In this document: positions 42,335-52,195 of the stretch, one piece after another
Layout: every line of letters starts with the position of its first letter
Position numbering within the stretch: position 1 is the first letter of the stretch
Assembly (NCBI GenBank): GCA_036924085.1
Contig: JAVGWX010000008.1
Span: 50,017,019 to 50,081,018, forward strand
Reading direction: 5' to 3'
Origin: Ariolimax columbianus
Taxonomy: Eukaryota > Mollusca > Gastropoda > Stylommatophora > Arionidae
Length of the DNA stretch: 64,000 bases
Notes under the pieces: generated by a model
Told to the model about the DNA's origin: nothing
Databases searched by the model: none
What the model saw: the letters and a program-made list of their open reading frames with translations, nothing else
Position numbers and translations under genes: made by a program

Positions 42335-42825
42335 TTTTTCCTGGTTTTTTTCGTTCACCTTATTTCTCTTTTCCCCAAGTTAATGTGCGTTGAACTATGT
42401 TTTTATTTTGCACCTGTTGGCCCAGCGCATCAGACTTCAGATAAGGTCAGGTCATCCTGTAACTGGTGAGGTCGTTGGGGCACACATGAAGACATCCTCA
42501 CAACACCATGCCAGCCTTCTCTGTCAGCGGCCGCTGCCTGTGCCTCTTCTGGTCAGAGATTGGTCCATTCTTTTATGTTGTCCTCACATCTCTTTTTGGG
42601 CAAGCCTCTTCGTCGTCTGCTTTGCACCTTTTTGTGGAGAATCGTATGAGTTTTACCAATCAGACTTCGGCATGCATTTTATGTAAGGGTCTGTTTCCTT
42701 CTGCATTTTCTAAGGGTTTGCCTCTCCAGGGTAACGACAGATGCTGTGATTGGGAAAGAACCCAGCACCTTCGAATTGTGAGCCATGTGGATTGTTAACC
42801 ACTAGCCCACACAACCCCCCCCAGC
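42335..42825 (-). mobile_element. SINE S1 split by a LINE fragment
   Basis: Minus-strand SINE: tail and body at 42335-42439, and body plus tRNA-like head at 42660-42825. CAGACTTC occurs on both sides of the break (42431 and 42660), consistent with a TSD around the insert at 42440-42659. Confidence 0.85.
42440..42659 (-). pseudogene. RTE-like LINE 3' fragment inside SINE
   Basis: Complement contains the KADDEEAxPKxxWEDN-type sequence and GAGGATGTCTTCATGTGTGC, matching 63770-63935. It runs to GACCTCACCAGTTACAGGAT. Confidence 0.82.
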
Positions 42826-42929
42826 ACTTTGTATTATATGACATGTTATGCAACTCCATGCACAACCCTCCTTAGTTGTATTTTATGGTTTACTCTCTAT
42901 GATTGCAGAATGGTTAAACACTTACCTCT

Positions 42930-43205
42930 ATGCTTGGCTTCATCTGCGTGTCTGTCAATACTACGGGGGTAACGTCGATCCCTTACCTCGTTAGCCAAGC
43001 TGCCATGAAAACACCCCTTTTCCTGGGATGGCTACGAGGAAGCCGAGGTGAATGTCTTGGCCAGTATGTTTTGCCTGACCCTGACTAACTTGTCTGGTCA
43101 GTATGTTTTGCCTGACCCTGACTAACTTGTCTGATCAGTATGTTTCGCCTGACCCTGACTAACTTGTCTGATCAGTATGTTTTGCCTGACCAGACATCAG
43201 TCTTC
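42930..43205 (+). repeat. Family A repeat with 3' tandem expansion
   Basis: Lacks the first ~120 bp. Its end holds four copies of a ~36-bp unit (CAGTATGTTTTGCCTGACCC plus TGACTAACTTGTCTGAT) at 43061-43190; other copies have one or two. Confidence 0.88.
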
Positions 43206-43239
43206 CTCCGCCTGTGAGATCATTAGTCAGTAAAGATGT

Positions 43240-43345
43240 TTCAAGTAGCCTGCAGTGACCAATTCACAGGCGAAATAAGGTAGCTAGTTGTTGGTTTATT
43301 TTGAGATGGTGAATTGAGTCTGGTGTACTGCTTAAGCTTCTGTCT
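43240..43345 (-). pseudogene. RNaseH LINE fragment (diverged family)
   Basis: GTAGCCTGCAGTGACCAATT and GGTGAATTGAGTCTGG parallel 22553-22630. Confidence 0.5.
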
Positions 43346-43459
43346 TCTTTCCATTGGTGATTGTCCATCTCACTAGTTATCAAGTCCTGTTAAGACCAGG
43401 GAACACTTAAAACTTGCAGAATTCAAAAGCCCAACCATTTCATGATTTTATTTGTTTGT

Positions 43460-43620
43460 TTCTTGAGGGGAGCTAGTCACCTCTCAGCTATAGCGACACC
43501 TCAGCTCAGCTATAGCGACTTCATTTGTTATCCCCTCTCCTAAAAATATGATTACCCGACACAACAAAATCTTTAGCTCTTCATCTGTAATGGCACTAGC
43601 TACTGTGTGACTACATTTAC
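43460..43620. other. Intron, short local duplication
   Basis: CAGCTATAGCGAC occurs twice (43496 and 43517). Otherwise nothing recognised. Confidence 0.5.
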
Positions 43621-43815
43621 TTTTAGTAGAGTGTCATCATCATCATCAGGGACCTCCATGCATTTCTATCACGTGTGTCGTTTACCAACTCTATTGTTGA
43701 TTGTCGCCCATCGCATTCACTCAGGCTGTCCAGCATCTTCTCGCTCGGCCTTCCTCTGTCTCTCTCTCCTGCTGTCACGACGTGCTCTAAGCCGCCTCTT
43801 CTCATAACATGCCCA
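43620..43815 (-). pseudogene. RTE-like LINE C-terminal fragment
   Basis: Minus strand: MRRGGLEHVVTAGERDRGRP then SEKMLDSLSECDGR and NDTRDRNAWRSL. Inverted relative of 31080-31345. Confidence 0.8.
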
Positions 43816-43930
43816 AATTAGTAGAGTGTAGTGATTGTTTCCTTTCTCATCCTAAAGATCCCCATTGGGGGAGGGGACACAGCAAGAATATGATATATGT
43901 TTGCTTAGTCAACCTATTGTTTTCCTGCAG

Positions 43931-44082
43931 GAAATGGAGAACAGCAGAATTGTCAAACAGTTTCACTTCACCACCTGGTCAGACCACGGAGCCCCCACAT
44001 ACCCAACCACGTTGTTGTCCTTCAGGAGAAAGGTCATGAACTTCAAGCCAGAGGATACAGCTCCTATACTCTCACACTGCAG
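43931..44082 (+). CDS. RPTP exon: D1 WPD loop and start of P-loop
   Basis: A phase 0-2 exon of 152 bp; acceptor cctgcag, donor gtagga. It encodes EMENSRIVKQFHFTTWSDHG, APTYPTTLLSFRRKV and MNFKPEDTAPILSHC. WSDHG is the WPD loop with Ser in place of Pro; the general-acid Asp is retained. The exon ends in the catalytic HCS triplet, Cys being the nucleophile, with the Ser codon split by the intron. D1 is therefore predicted active. Confidence 0.95.
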
Positions 44083-44224
44083 GTAGGAACTGCTGTTCCA
44101 CTGACTTCATTTTCACTTTCAATTCTATAAGAATATAGGGCTTCAGTGGTTACTCTCCACTGAGTCCAGTATTTAGCTATATTTTGTAGCTTCTCATTTT
44201 TCCTCTGACAACTTTTTTGTGTGC

Positions 44225-44570
44225 TATTTTTTATGAGAAGCCGCAGTAGCACAGTGGTTAGTGCACTAGATGATCATCCAAGTGGTTTAAGTTCAATCTC
44301 CAATTGATGCTGGATATTTTTTTCTAAATAGCTTGTGTTTTCTTCCAGGAGCCGAAGTGGCGCTGTGGTTAGTGCACTGACTTCCCAGCTGAGTGTTCAG
44401 GGTTTGGTCCCCATTTGGTGTGGGATTTTACATGATCACAAAACAGCTCCTGAGGTCCATCCAGCCTAAAAAAATTGAGTACCAGAATAATCTGGTAAAG
44501 TAATGGCAGACAGCGTGATGTTGACCACATGTGCCCTAGTGAACCGTTAGTAAAAAAAAAAAAAAAATGG
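44225..44570 (+). mobile_element. tRNA-like SINE S3, two heads in tandem
   Basis: Two tRNA-like heads about 115 bp apart: GCCGCAGTAGCACAGTGGTT (44241) and GCCGAAGTGGCGCTGTGGTT (44352), each followed by a B-box-like GTTCAATCTCC or GTTTGGTCCCC. The body of the second ends in an A(14) tract at 44553-44567. Probably two insertions of one SINE family. Confidence 0.7.
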
Positions 44571-44754
44571 GCCTAACACCATATTCTCAATATGCTCTAA
44601 AAGCGTGGAAATGTTTTTTTGTAGTTTTTTAAATAAACAAATTATTATTTTCTTCCTGTAAAATTTCTCAATTTTTGTGTTTCACACATCAAACACCTAT
44701 CATAGGTAATATTGAAATAGTTTGTGTTTTCATCAAGTCAAAGTTCTCAATTTA

Positions 44755-45007
44755 GGGGACGGTGTGGGCTAGTGGTTAAGTGACATGACCCACAATCCAA
44801 AGATGCTGGGTTCGATCCCCAACACAGCACCGGCCGTTACCCCAGGGAAGCAAACCCTTAAAAAATGCAGGAGGAAGTATACCCTTACATAAAATGCTTG
44901 CTGAAGTCGGATGCACTGGACGGATAGGCGCAAAATAAAAACATAGTGCAACGCACACCGCCTAGCAGTATAGACAAATAAGGAGAACGCAAAAAATAAT
45001 TAAACAT
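44755..45007 (+). mobile_element. tRNA-derived SINE S1, 11-bp TSD
   Basis: TSD TTCTCAATTTA at 44744-44754 and 45008-45018. A box GGGCTAGTGGTTAAG, B box GGTTCGATCCC. Confidence 0.94.
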
Positions 45008-45044
45008 TTCTCAATTTAAGATGACTTTTTAAGCTCTGTTGTCT

Positions 45045-45810
45045 GTTTTAAAGGAAGAAGATCCAATAAATGGTTGTTCTCACATTCATCTTTATTAACC
45101 ATGTAAATTGCCCACTCTTTAAATATTGTTAGAGCATGCTGTATCTGCATTCTTGCTGTGGTGATATTTTCTTGAGGAATCTACATGGCTAAGTCATCTA
45201 CAAAAGCAGAGCTCTGTGTTCTTTTCTGAATTTGTTGTTGATGTTGAATGCCCACAATGAGTAGGATTACTCTTTTGTGCGCCCTACAAAGGACGTTAAG
45301 TGATGGGTTGTCGTACTTTTCCTCACATACCAAGCGTGTTGATGGAGGTGGACCATGGTCCTCCAGGCGGTTGTGCTATGCTTGGCTTCATTTGTGTGTC
45401 GCTCACTACTAAGTGGATCACATTGATCCCTCACCTTGTTAGCCAGGCTGCCATGAAAACAGCCAGTTTCCACGAAGGGCTACGAGGAAGCCAAGGTCAG
45501 GGTCTTGTCCAGTATGTTTTGCCTGAACCTAACATGTTTTGCCTGACCAGACGTTAGTCATCCTTCTCTCCTTTCTGAATACTCTGTTATATCATTTACA
45601 TAATGGCTTTTAAAGTTGTTAAATACTTATTTTGCTTCAGGATTTTTATTAGTATGACCTCCTTTCATGTCTGCAGTACAATTTCCCTTGTTAAGTTGCA
45701 GTTTAGGACTGCCTGCCAGGAGCTTCTTCTCAAACATATTCTAATTTTATTTGGGGTCCCATCTTTTTCTTGTGATTTCTTTTTCTTGAGGTAATCTCGT
45801 TGCCAATTCA
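45045..45810 (-). pseudogene. RNaseH LINE RT relic split by family A
   Basis: Minus strand, right part (45569-45810): KKKKSQEKDGTPNKIR and SSWQAVLNCNLTREIV, matching the SPGKDGITNEM block. Left part (45045-45233): the FxDDLAM...IPQENITTARMQIQHAL region with decay. A family A copy at 45236-45568 separates them. Confidence 0.72.
45236..45568 (+). repeat. Family A repeat
   Basis: Near full-length copy from TTGTTGATGTTGAATGCCCA to GACCAGACGTTAGTCATC. Confidence 0.85.
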
Positions 45811-45884
45811 ATTTTCTACATTGTTAAATTAGCCAACATGCGTGCATTTGCATTGTTATGGGTCATTATTATAATTAGAGGATG

Positions 45885-46035
45885 TCAATGAGTACATTTA
45901 TCTTGGAAGTCTTCTCAATATGGAGAATATCCTGAACTGACAAGACGTCGCTGGGTTGGGCAGCCTTCTCGTCTATTAACACGGTCCTGGACGATTGCCA
46001 TGACCAAGACCTGCGAGCCCCCTTCTTCAATTCCA
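45885..46035 (+). pseudogene. LINE RT-linked fragment
   Basis: Reads VNEYIYLGSLLNMEN, the YLGS block that follows the RT domain of RTE-like LINEs. Confidence 0.55.
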
Positions 46036-46044
46036 CTGTACAGG

Positions 46045-46395
46045 GATCAAGATGCTGAGCAGCGCATGAGCTGCAGTGGTTAGCGACCCATAGCTGACTG
46101 CTAGCATCAGGGCCAGCGAACCAGAGCTGCCAAGACCCTTCTACACCTCCACGCGGTGATCCTGGATAACAGGCTGCAACAGAGCAGACTGGCTAAGGAG
46201 AAGGGATCAAAGAGGAAATGCTATCCCGGTACTCAAAAAATGTTTGCGCTGAAGTTGGATGTGTTGGACCGAAAGGTGCAAATATTACAGTCAAGCTGTA
46301 AACTACGACACAACGCATTTCGTTCTCTGAACTACATTCTGCTACTTAAGCCCTTTCAGGGTTTGGTAGTGGGAGATGTAAAACGAATGAAGCCA
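46045..46395 (+). repeat. Family M repeat, near full length
   Basis: GCATGAGCTGCAGTGGTTAG to GGTAGTGGGAGATGTAAAAC. Same layout as 50846-51185: a 5' part with a GCAGTGGTTAG motif, a middle AAGGAGAAGGGATCAAAGAG and a 3' part ending before a GAA-rich tail. Confidence 0.88.
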
Positions 46396-46409
46396 AGCCA
46401 ATTCCATTG

Positions 46410-46860
46410 TACTCCCTGCGATGTGCTATGATGCCAAGACATGGTCACTAACAAAATCACTAGAGTGACCCAGACCTCTCTTGAGAAACGCTAGGTAGGA
46501 ATCACTCTCTGAAACCAACGTATGCAAGGTTTCCACAATTCTGACATATAAGACTATTATCCCAGGTGAAGGATGTGTTGATCTATGTAGGCAAAGCAAA
46601 ACATAGATGGGCAGGTCACATGTTGCGACAAAACGATGGTCAATGGAGCACAGCGACAGCAGTCTGGTACCCCCGAGGTAAGAAGAGACCGTGGAGAATA
46701 CATCCTTGCTGTACTCTGCAACATCCGAGACGCCTCTAGAGGAACACTTACCACGCTTTGGACTTCCGTGGCCCAAGATAGGGTGGGACTCGCATCTGCG
46801 CTGAGGAACGGGTCATCAAAATCAAGATCATTTAGTCATTATTGATGACTTGTTTTCTAT
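46410..46860 (+). pseudogene. RTE-like LINE C-terminal fragment
   Basis: Frames give CYDAKTWSLTKSLE, VGKAKHRWAGHMLRQNDGQW and STATAVWYPRGKKRPWRIH. GHMLR-x-N-D and the YPRGxKRPxGRP block are family-typical. Confidence 0.78.
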
Positions 46861-46869
46861 TCATTGGGA

Positions 46870-47429
46870 CACCAGTATGTGTGTGTGTTCAGAACTCCCT
46901 CTGCATACTGCTACAGCATATTGAGTCTATCTGATGTGTGATCAATAGGTCTTACTTCTTCTATCTGTACCTTGACTCAACAGATAAAGCAGGGTAAACA
47001 CCAGTAGCATTGGAAAAGGTGGAACTGGAATGCTCACTACCTGGTGGGACACCACAGGATGAGCACCTTACTGCTGACTCATCATTTGTGACATTTTTAT
47101 AAATGAAACTTAAGTTGAATTATTCCATTAGGCCTGTAGGCTAGTGCATTCAATTTCAACAGGTGTTTCTGTCAGATTTACCTTCCTTAGTGCTTGACTG
47201 TTCCCAGTCTGCCTGGAAACAGGTTTGTTTCTCTGCTTGATTTGGCCGCTTCTTTTCGGCCAGTTGGCCTCTGAGTCTCTGTGGTAACTATACTATCACC
47301 AGCACACCTTTTGGGGTCATGGGGACACACAAACTCCTCCACCACAACAAAGGTGGAGATGCAAGAAAGGAGATAAGACAGGTATGATTTTATTAGTTTT
47401 TTGGACTGCCAAGTGTTTGGGATGTTATA
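46870..47429. other. Intron, no feature recognised
   Basis: Nothing recurrent identified. Confidence 0.45.
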
Positions 47430-47770
47430 ATCCCGTACAAGGACACACTAAAGAAATCACTGATCCAGTGCGGTATTAACCACGATGACTGGGAAAGAAT
47501 TGTCACCAATCGCACATACTGGCGCAGCACTATTGCTGAGGGTGTTCAAAGACATGAGGCATCAAGAATAGATGAGATCATCCAGAGATGATCACTCTGC
47601 AAGTCAACTCATATAAACTCTTCTTCAACCTGATGGAAGAAGGTGTCTTATTTCCTTGTACAAAGTGCAACAGACATTTCAAGGCTCATACTGGCATATT
47701 TAGCAATCTTCAAACTCATACGAACAGTTTACAATGAATGCTGACAAAGTGGTCCTCATCGATTACGATG
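47430..47770 (+). pseudogene. LINE 3' end with C2H2 zinc-finger-like tail
   Basis: Reads DTLKKSLIQCGINHDDWERI, VTNRTYWRSTIAEGVQRHEA, then after frame breaks FPCTKCNRHFKAHTGIFSNL and QTHTN. CxxC...H...H spacing fits a C2H2 finger. This is the best preserved of four such LINE termini in the window. Confidence 0.75.
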
Positions 47771-47923
47771 AACGAACATGTTATAATATAATTTTATAAT
47801 TGAATATGCATAGATTTTTTTTTAATGTTCAAACCTGTGACACAGATATTTTACTATCCATTATTTACAATCCGTTATTTACTATCCATTATGGGTTTTG
47901 ATGTTAATCATTAACATTTCCAG

Positions 47924-48059
47924 TGCTGGCATAGGCCGTACTGGAACCTTCATAGCACTCAACTATCTGTTAGAGCAAGCCACAGCCGAGAATGTTGTAG
48001 ATGTACTCAGATGTGCACAGCTGATGCGAGCAAACCGAGTCAACATGATTCAAACTCTA
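47924..48059 (+). CDS. RPTP exon: D1 P-loop SAGIGRTG
   Basis: A phase 2-0 exon of 136 bp; acceptor atttccag, donor gtaagt. Spliced to the previous exon it completes HCSAGIGRTG, the PTP signature loop with its invariant Arg. It continues with TFIALNYLLEQATAENVVDV and LRCAQLMRANRVNMIQTL, the helix leading to the Q-loop. The following intron begins with the 57-62 bp minisatellite. Confidence 0.96.
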
Positions 48060-48235
48060 GTAAGTACAAAAACATAGATTGTAACGGAGTTTATAAATAA
48101 TGAAATGAATGATTTTGGCCAGTCATGTGGTTGGGAAATTTAGTTTCAAACATAATCTTCTGCATTCTTCCCTGAAAAGAAATCTGATAAATGTCCGTTA
48201 TCTTTTCTATTATTCATATCCATCTATGAATTTCA

Positions 48236-49095
48236 ATGTCTGTCTGTATTTTGCATGATCCACAACCTTCTACAATCATTCATCCATCTTTTCATTTTCT
48301 CTGTATTTTGCATGATCCACAACCTTCTACAATCATTCATCCATCATTTCATTTTCTATGTCTGTATTTTTGCATGATCTACAACCTTCTAAAATCATTC
48401 ATCCATCTTTTCATTTTCTCTGTATTTTGCATGATCCACAACCTTCTACAATCATTCATCCATCATTTCATTTTCTATGTCTGTATTTTTGCATGATCTA
48501 CAACCTTCTAAAATCATTCATCCATCTTTTCATTTTCTCTGTATTTTGCATGATCCACAACCTTCTACAATCATTCATCCATCATTTCATTTTCTATGTC
48601 TGTATTTTGCATGATCTACAACCTTCTAAAATCATTCATCCATCTTTTCATTTTCTCTGTATTTTGCATGATCCACAACCTTCTACAATCATTCATCCAT
48701 CATTTCATTTTCTGTGTCTGTATTTTGCATGATCCACAACCTTCTATTCATTCATCTTTTCATCCCCCAGGAGTATGGGTATCTCTAATCATTTTCTGTG
48801 TCTGTATTTTGCATGATCTACAATCTTCTATAATCATTAATTCAACTTTTCATTTTCAATGTCTGTATTATGCATGATCCACAACCTTCTACAATCATTC
48901 ATCCATCATTTCATTTTCTATGTCTGTATTTTGCATGATCTACAACCTTCTATAATCATTTATTCAACTTTTCATTTTCTCTGTCTGTATTTTGCATGAT
49001 CCACAACCTTCTACAATCATTCATCCATCATTTCATTTTCTGTGTCTGTATTTTGCATGATCCACAACCTTCTATTCATTCATCTTTTCATCCCC
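48236..49095. repeat. 57-62 bp intronic minisatellite
   Basis: Roughly 14 tandem units built around TGCATGATCCACAACCTTCT, alternating between 57-bp and longer 58-62-bp versions, so the higher-order period is about 120 bp. Open frames across it are a by-product of the period and AT-rich composition. Two units (48768 and 49098) end in an acceptor-like CATCCCCCAG followed by GAGTATGGGTATCT. Unlike three other arrays in this gene, the unit is not an obvious copy of a mapped exon edge. Confidence 0.9.
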
Positions 49096-49099
49096 CAGG

Positions 49100-49480
49100 A
49101 GTATGGGTATCTGATGCTCTTCACTGATTTCATTAACAGTTTTGACTACTTGTGTTGATCTTCTCTGGGCTCTATTTGTTCTTCTCACTCTTCCCCACAC
49201 CTGTGGGTCTATTCTTCATTGGTTTGCCGTTTTCAGAGGTTGTACATTATCAATCTACTCATTATCTCTTTTTTCTCTTATTATATTGATTGCAATCTGG
49301 TTCTCTTGCACAGGCATATGTTTGTTATTAGTTCTTATTATGGGCATCTTTCCATTCTGTTTATACTTTTTCTTTCATCGTTTGCGTTTTTGCAATTACA
49401 TAACCAAACTGTACTCCTTTCAGAATGTTATAGTTATTATCAGACATACTGGCACCTAGTAAACATAAATAATATTCCAT
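49100..49480. other. Intron, no feature recognised
   Basis: T-rich. Frames of about 100 codons here encode hydrophobic sequence without family resemblance. Confidence 0.45.
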
Positions 49481-49489
49481 TGCAGTCTG

Positions 49490-49615
49490 TTTCGAGGGCC
49501 ACAACTTGGAGTCAGAAAAGGATCTTGGTCAGTTATGGGTCACTGATCCTGATTCAGGCAGTCGTCTATGAATCGCTGGCTGCTATCAGCTCATTCACTG
49601 TGCTACATCTTCGAC
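49490..49615 (-). repeat. Family M repeat, 5' fragment (inverted)
   Basis: AGTTATGGGTCACTGATCCT and GAATCGCTGGCTGCTATCAG are the complement of the family M 5' part. A similar fragment is at 54830-54963. Confidence 0.65.
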
Positions 49616-49744
49616 CCAAACTTGGAGTTGAAATAGAGGGGAATATTTGTATAAAAATCATCAATCCAATCAGATGTGTTAGCTCCACATATTGAATCAG
49701 TAACATGATCATCATGTACTGTCAGAAATAGTCTTGAATCGCAA

Positions 49745-50434
49745 GCTGTTATGTTGCTGTTAACTGTTGTTATGTTACAGGAACAGTATGTGTTTGTGTA
49801 CAATGCTGTCAACTGTTGTTCTTATGTTACAGGAACAGTATGTGTTTGTGTACGATGCTGTCAACTGTTACTCTTATGTTACAGGAACAGTATGTGTTTG
49901 TGTAAAATGCTGTCAACTGTTGTTCTTATGTTACAGGAACAGTATGTGTTTGTGTACGATGCTGTCAACTGTTACTCTTATGTTACAGGAACAGTATGTG
50001 TTTGTGTACGATGCTGTCAACTGTTACTCTTATGTTACAGGAACAGTATGTGTTTGTGTACGATGCTGTCAACTGTTACTCTTATGTTACAGGAACAGTA
50101 TGTGTTTGTGTACGATGCTGTCAACTGTTACTCTTATGTTACAGGAACAGTATGTGTTTGTGTACGATGCTGTCAACTGTTACTCTTATGTTACAGGAAC
50201 AGTATGTGTTTGTGTACGATGCTGTCAACTGTTACTCTTATGTTACAGGAACAGTATGTGTTTGTGTACGATGCTGTCAACTGTTACTCTTATGTTACAG
50301 GAACAGTATGTGTTTGTGTACGATGCTGTCAACTGTTACTCTTATGTTACAGGAACAGTATGTGTTTGTGTACGATGCTGTCAACTGTTACTCTTATGTT
50401 ACAGGAACAGTATGTGTTTGTGTACGATGCTGTC
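49745..50434. repeat. 52-bp minisatellite copying acceptor plus exon start
   Basis: Thirteen acceptor copies at an exact 52-bp period, with AG ends at 49780, 49832, 49884, 49936, 49988, 50040, 50092, 50144, 50196, 50248, 50300, 50352 and 50404 (the last is the authentic one). Each unit is 22 intron bases ending TTATGTTACAG plus the first 30 bases of the next coding exon (GAACAGTATGTGTTTGTGTA onward to GCTGTC). Later units are identical; the first three carry a few substitutions. The unit has no stop in any frame. Since 52 is 1 mod 3, three units make a 52-residue in-frame repeat, and acceptors 49780, 49936, 50092 and 50248 are in frame with the real exon. Confidence 0.97.
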
Positions 50435-50551
50435 CTAGAATCTATCATGACAGGCAACACCACCATCCCACGCTCCAGCTTCCACAGTACATATGAAGAG
50501 ATGCTGTCACCCGAGAATGGTGAGAAGTCTCACATGGAGAAACAGCATGAG
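50405..50551 (+). CDS. RPTP exon: D1 Q-loop and C-terminal helix
   Basis: A phase 0-0 exon of 147 bp; donor gtaacc. It encodes EQYVFVYDAVLESIMTGNTT, IPRSSFHSTYEEMLS and PENGEKSHMEKQHE. Joined to the previous exon it reads IQTLEQYVFVYDAV, the QTxxQY motif whose Gln positions the hydrolytic water. The start assigned is the last of 13 near-identical acceptors; it is the only one that leads directly into the family-consensus sequence without extra residues. Confidence 0.94.
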
Positions 50552-50840
50552 GTAACCATTTCTTCATTACATCTTCAGTCCTATCATATCCAACTAATTG
50601 CTTTACTCTGTGATACAATGATTGTCATCTTATGTGCAACTTCCCTGGCAGTAACGTGGCCAAAAGATTGTCAAATTGAAGGGGAAAGCTGCCCCAATCT
50701 AAGTATAGAACATTACAGCAAATGTCTTACTACACCAGTTAAAGGAGGTTTAACAAAGGCAGTCACAACCTCTACAATAGTTTACACATCAAATGCTATA
50801 ATTATAGACACGGCATTCAAATTTCAAAACCGGGATCAAG
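50552..50840. other. Intron, no feature recognised
   Basis: The open frame continuing from the exon to 50872 reads intron sequence and is not supported as coding because the gtaacc donor and next exon phase fit splicing at 50551. Confidence 0.6.
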
Positions 50841-50845
50841 ACGCT

Positions 50846-51185
50846 GATCTGAGCATGAGCTGCAGTGGTTAGCTACCCATAGCTGACTGCTAGCGTCAGG
50901 GCCAGCGAACCATAGCTGCCAAGACCCTTCTACACCTCCACGCGGTGATCCTGGATAACAGGCTGCAGTAGGGCAGACTGGCTAAGGAGAAGGGATCAAA
51001 GAGGGAATGCTAACCCGGTACTCAAAAAATGCTTGCTGAAGTCGGATGTGTTGTACCGAAAGGTGCAAATATCGCAGCCAAGCTGTAAACGACACAACGC
51101 ATTCAGTTCTCTGGAATACATTCTGCTACTTACCCTTTCAGGGTTTAGTAGTGGGAGATTGAGAACAAACGAAGAAGAAGAAGAA
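50846..51185 (+). repeat. Family M repeat, near full length
   Basis: GATCTGAGCATGAGCTGCAG to GTGGGAGATTGAGAACAAAC plus (GAA)n. The best pair with 46045-46395. Confidence 0.9.
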
Positions 51186-51224
51186 ATTTCAAAACCTATT
51201 ACACGCATTGAACAAAACACCGAA

Positions 51225-51905
51225 GTTTACAGAAAGAGTGTCACACTAACCGTTCTTCATTTTATCATAGATTCGCGTCTGATGTTGTAACTTTCGCTTG
51301 AATAGATTAAAGTGAGAAAGATTTGCGCTGCGTCAGCACCACTCTCTCGTCTTCTGCTACCTTAATAATTTGACCTAACGAGATGGTGCGTGAATGGTCA
51401 TGAGGGCAAAGACCATGAGGAAGAGGATTGTTACTCATCCTTAATGTCCATGACCTACTTTAAGAGCTTGTGGCCGGGGACGTCCTTGATCAAATAGAGC
51501 CAGCCAAATGGTGTTGGTTTAGTGTGCTTTAGAGGCCCTGTCTGTTGGGAGACTTTATCATTTGAGATCAGTGGATCATAAGAATTTGTCTCTGGCTACA
51601 CATGTGGAAAGCTTCAAAGCGCTTCTGAACGCCCTGCAGAGTAGTCCAAGTTTCTGAACCATACAGCAGGATGGGGATGACACAGGTTATATAACTTTGT
51701 AGCTTGATTTTCAGTGAAAGTCTCTGTTGGCTGCAGCCTCAGTGCATGGCTTTCATAGAGGTGGCAGCCAGTCCGAGTCTTCGAATGATATCCTCGTGAC
51801 TTAATGCGTGGGAGTTTTGTTTACTGCCCAGGTAAATGAAGTCCTCAGCGGAGTTGGTATGGCAGCTATCAACAATACCTGCTGCTATGGGATTGCAGCC
51901 AAGGT
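51225..51905 (-). pseudogene. RTE-like LINE post-RT fragment
   Basis: Minus strand: SAEDFIYLGSKQNSHALSHE, DIIRRLGLAATSMKA, then shifted frames with PILLYGSETWTTLQGVQKRF and EAFHMCSQRQI. These are the YLGS, RLGxAxxxM and LLYGSETWT blocks. The 51380-51500 part repeats words of 31740-31830. Confidence 0.8.
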
Positions 51906-51954
51906 TTTGTATCTTGTTTTTACTCATGAGATGTGGAGGCCTAATCAAGGTCTG

Positions 51955-52195
51955 GGGACTGCGTGGCCTAGTGGTAAAGTGACATGGTTCGCAACCCGAA
52001 GGTGCTGGGTTCACTCCCCATCACAGCACCAGCTGTTACCGTGGGGAAGCAAACCCTTAGAAAATGCAGGAGGAAGCAGACCCTTACATAAAATGCATGC
52101 CGAAGTCGGATGTACTGGGCAGACAGGCGCAAAATAAAAACACAGTGCGCGCAATGCCTAGAATAAAGAAATAAGGCAAACGCAAAAACAAAAAA
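51955..52195 (+). mobile_element. tRNA-derived SINE S1
   Basis: Head GGCCTAGTGGTAAAG, B box GGTTCACTCCC (one mismatch) and A-rich tail. More diverged than the TSD-flanked copies. Confidence 0.88.

Noticed and set aside
48236..49095. CRISPR-like regular direct repeats
   Set aside because: Units are contiguous, without unique spacers, and the window is a eukaryotic intron; it is a minisatellite. The same applies to the arrays at 14281, 25243, 49745 and 53945.
49751..50872. A 373-codon open frame across the 52-bp array and into the real exon
   Set aside because: It is open because the 52-bp unit lacks stops in all frames. The part after 50551 reads past a good donor into intron. It is reported as a repeat with possible alternative acceptors, not as a gene.
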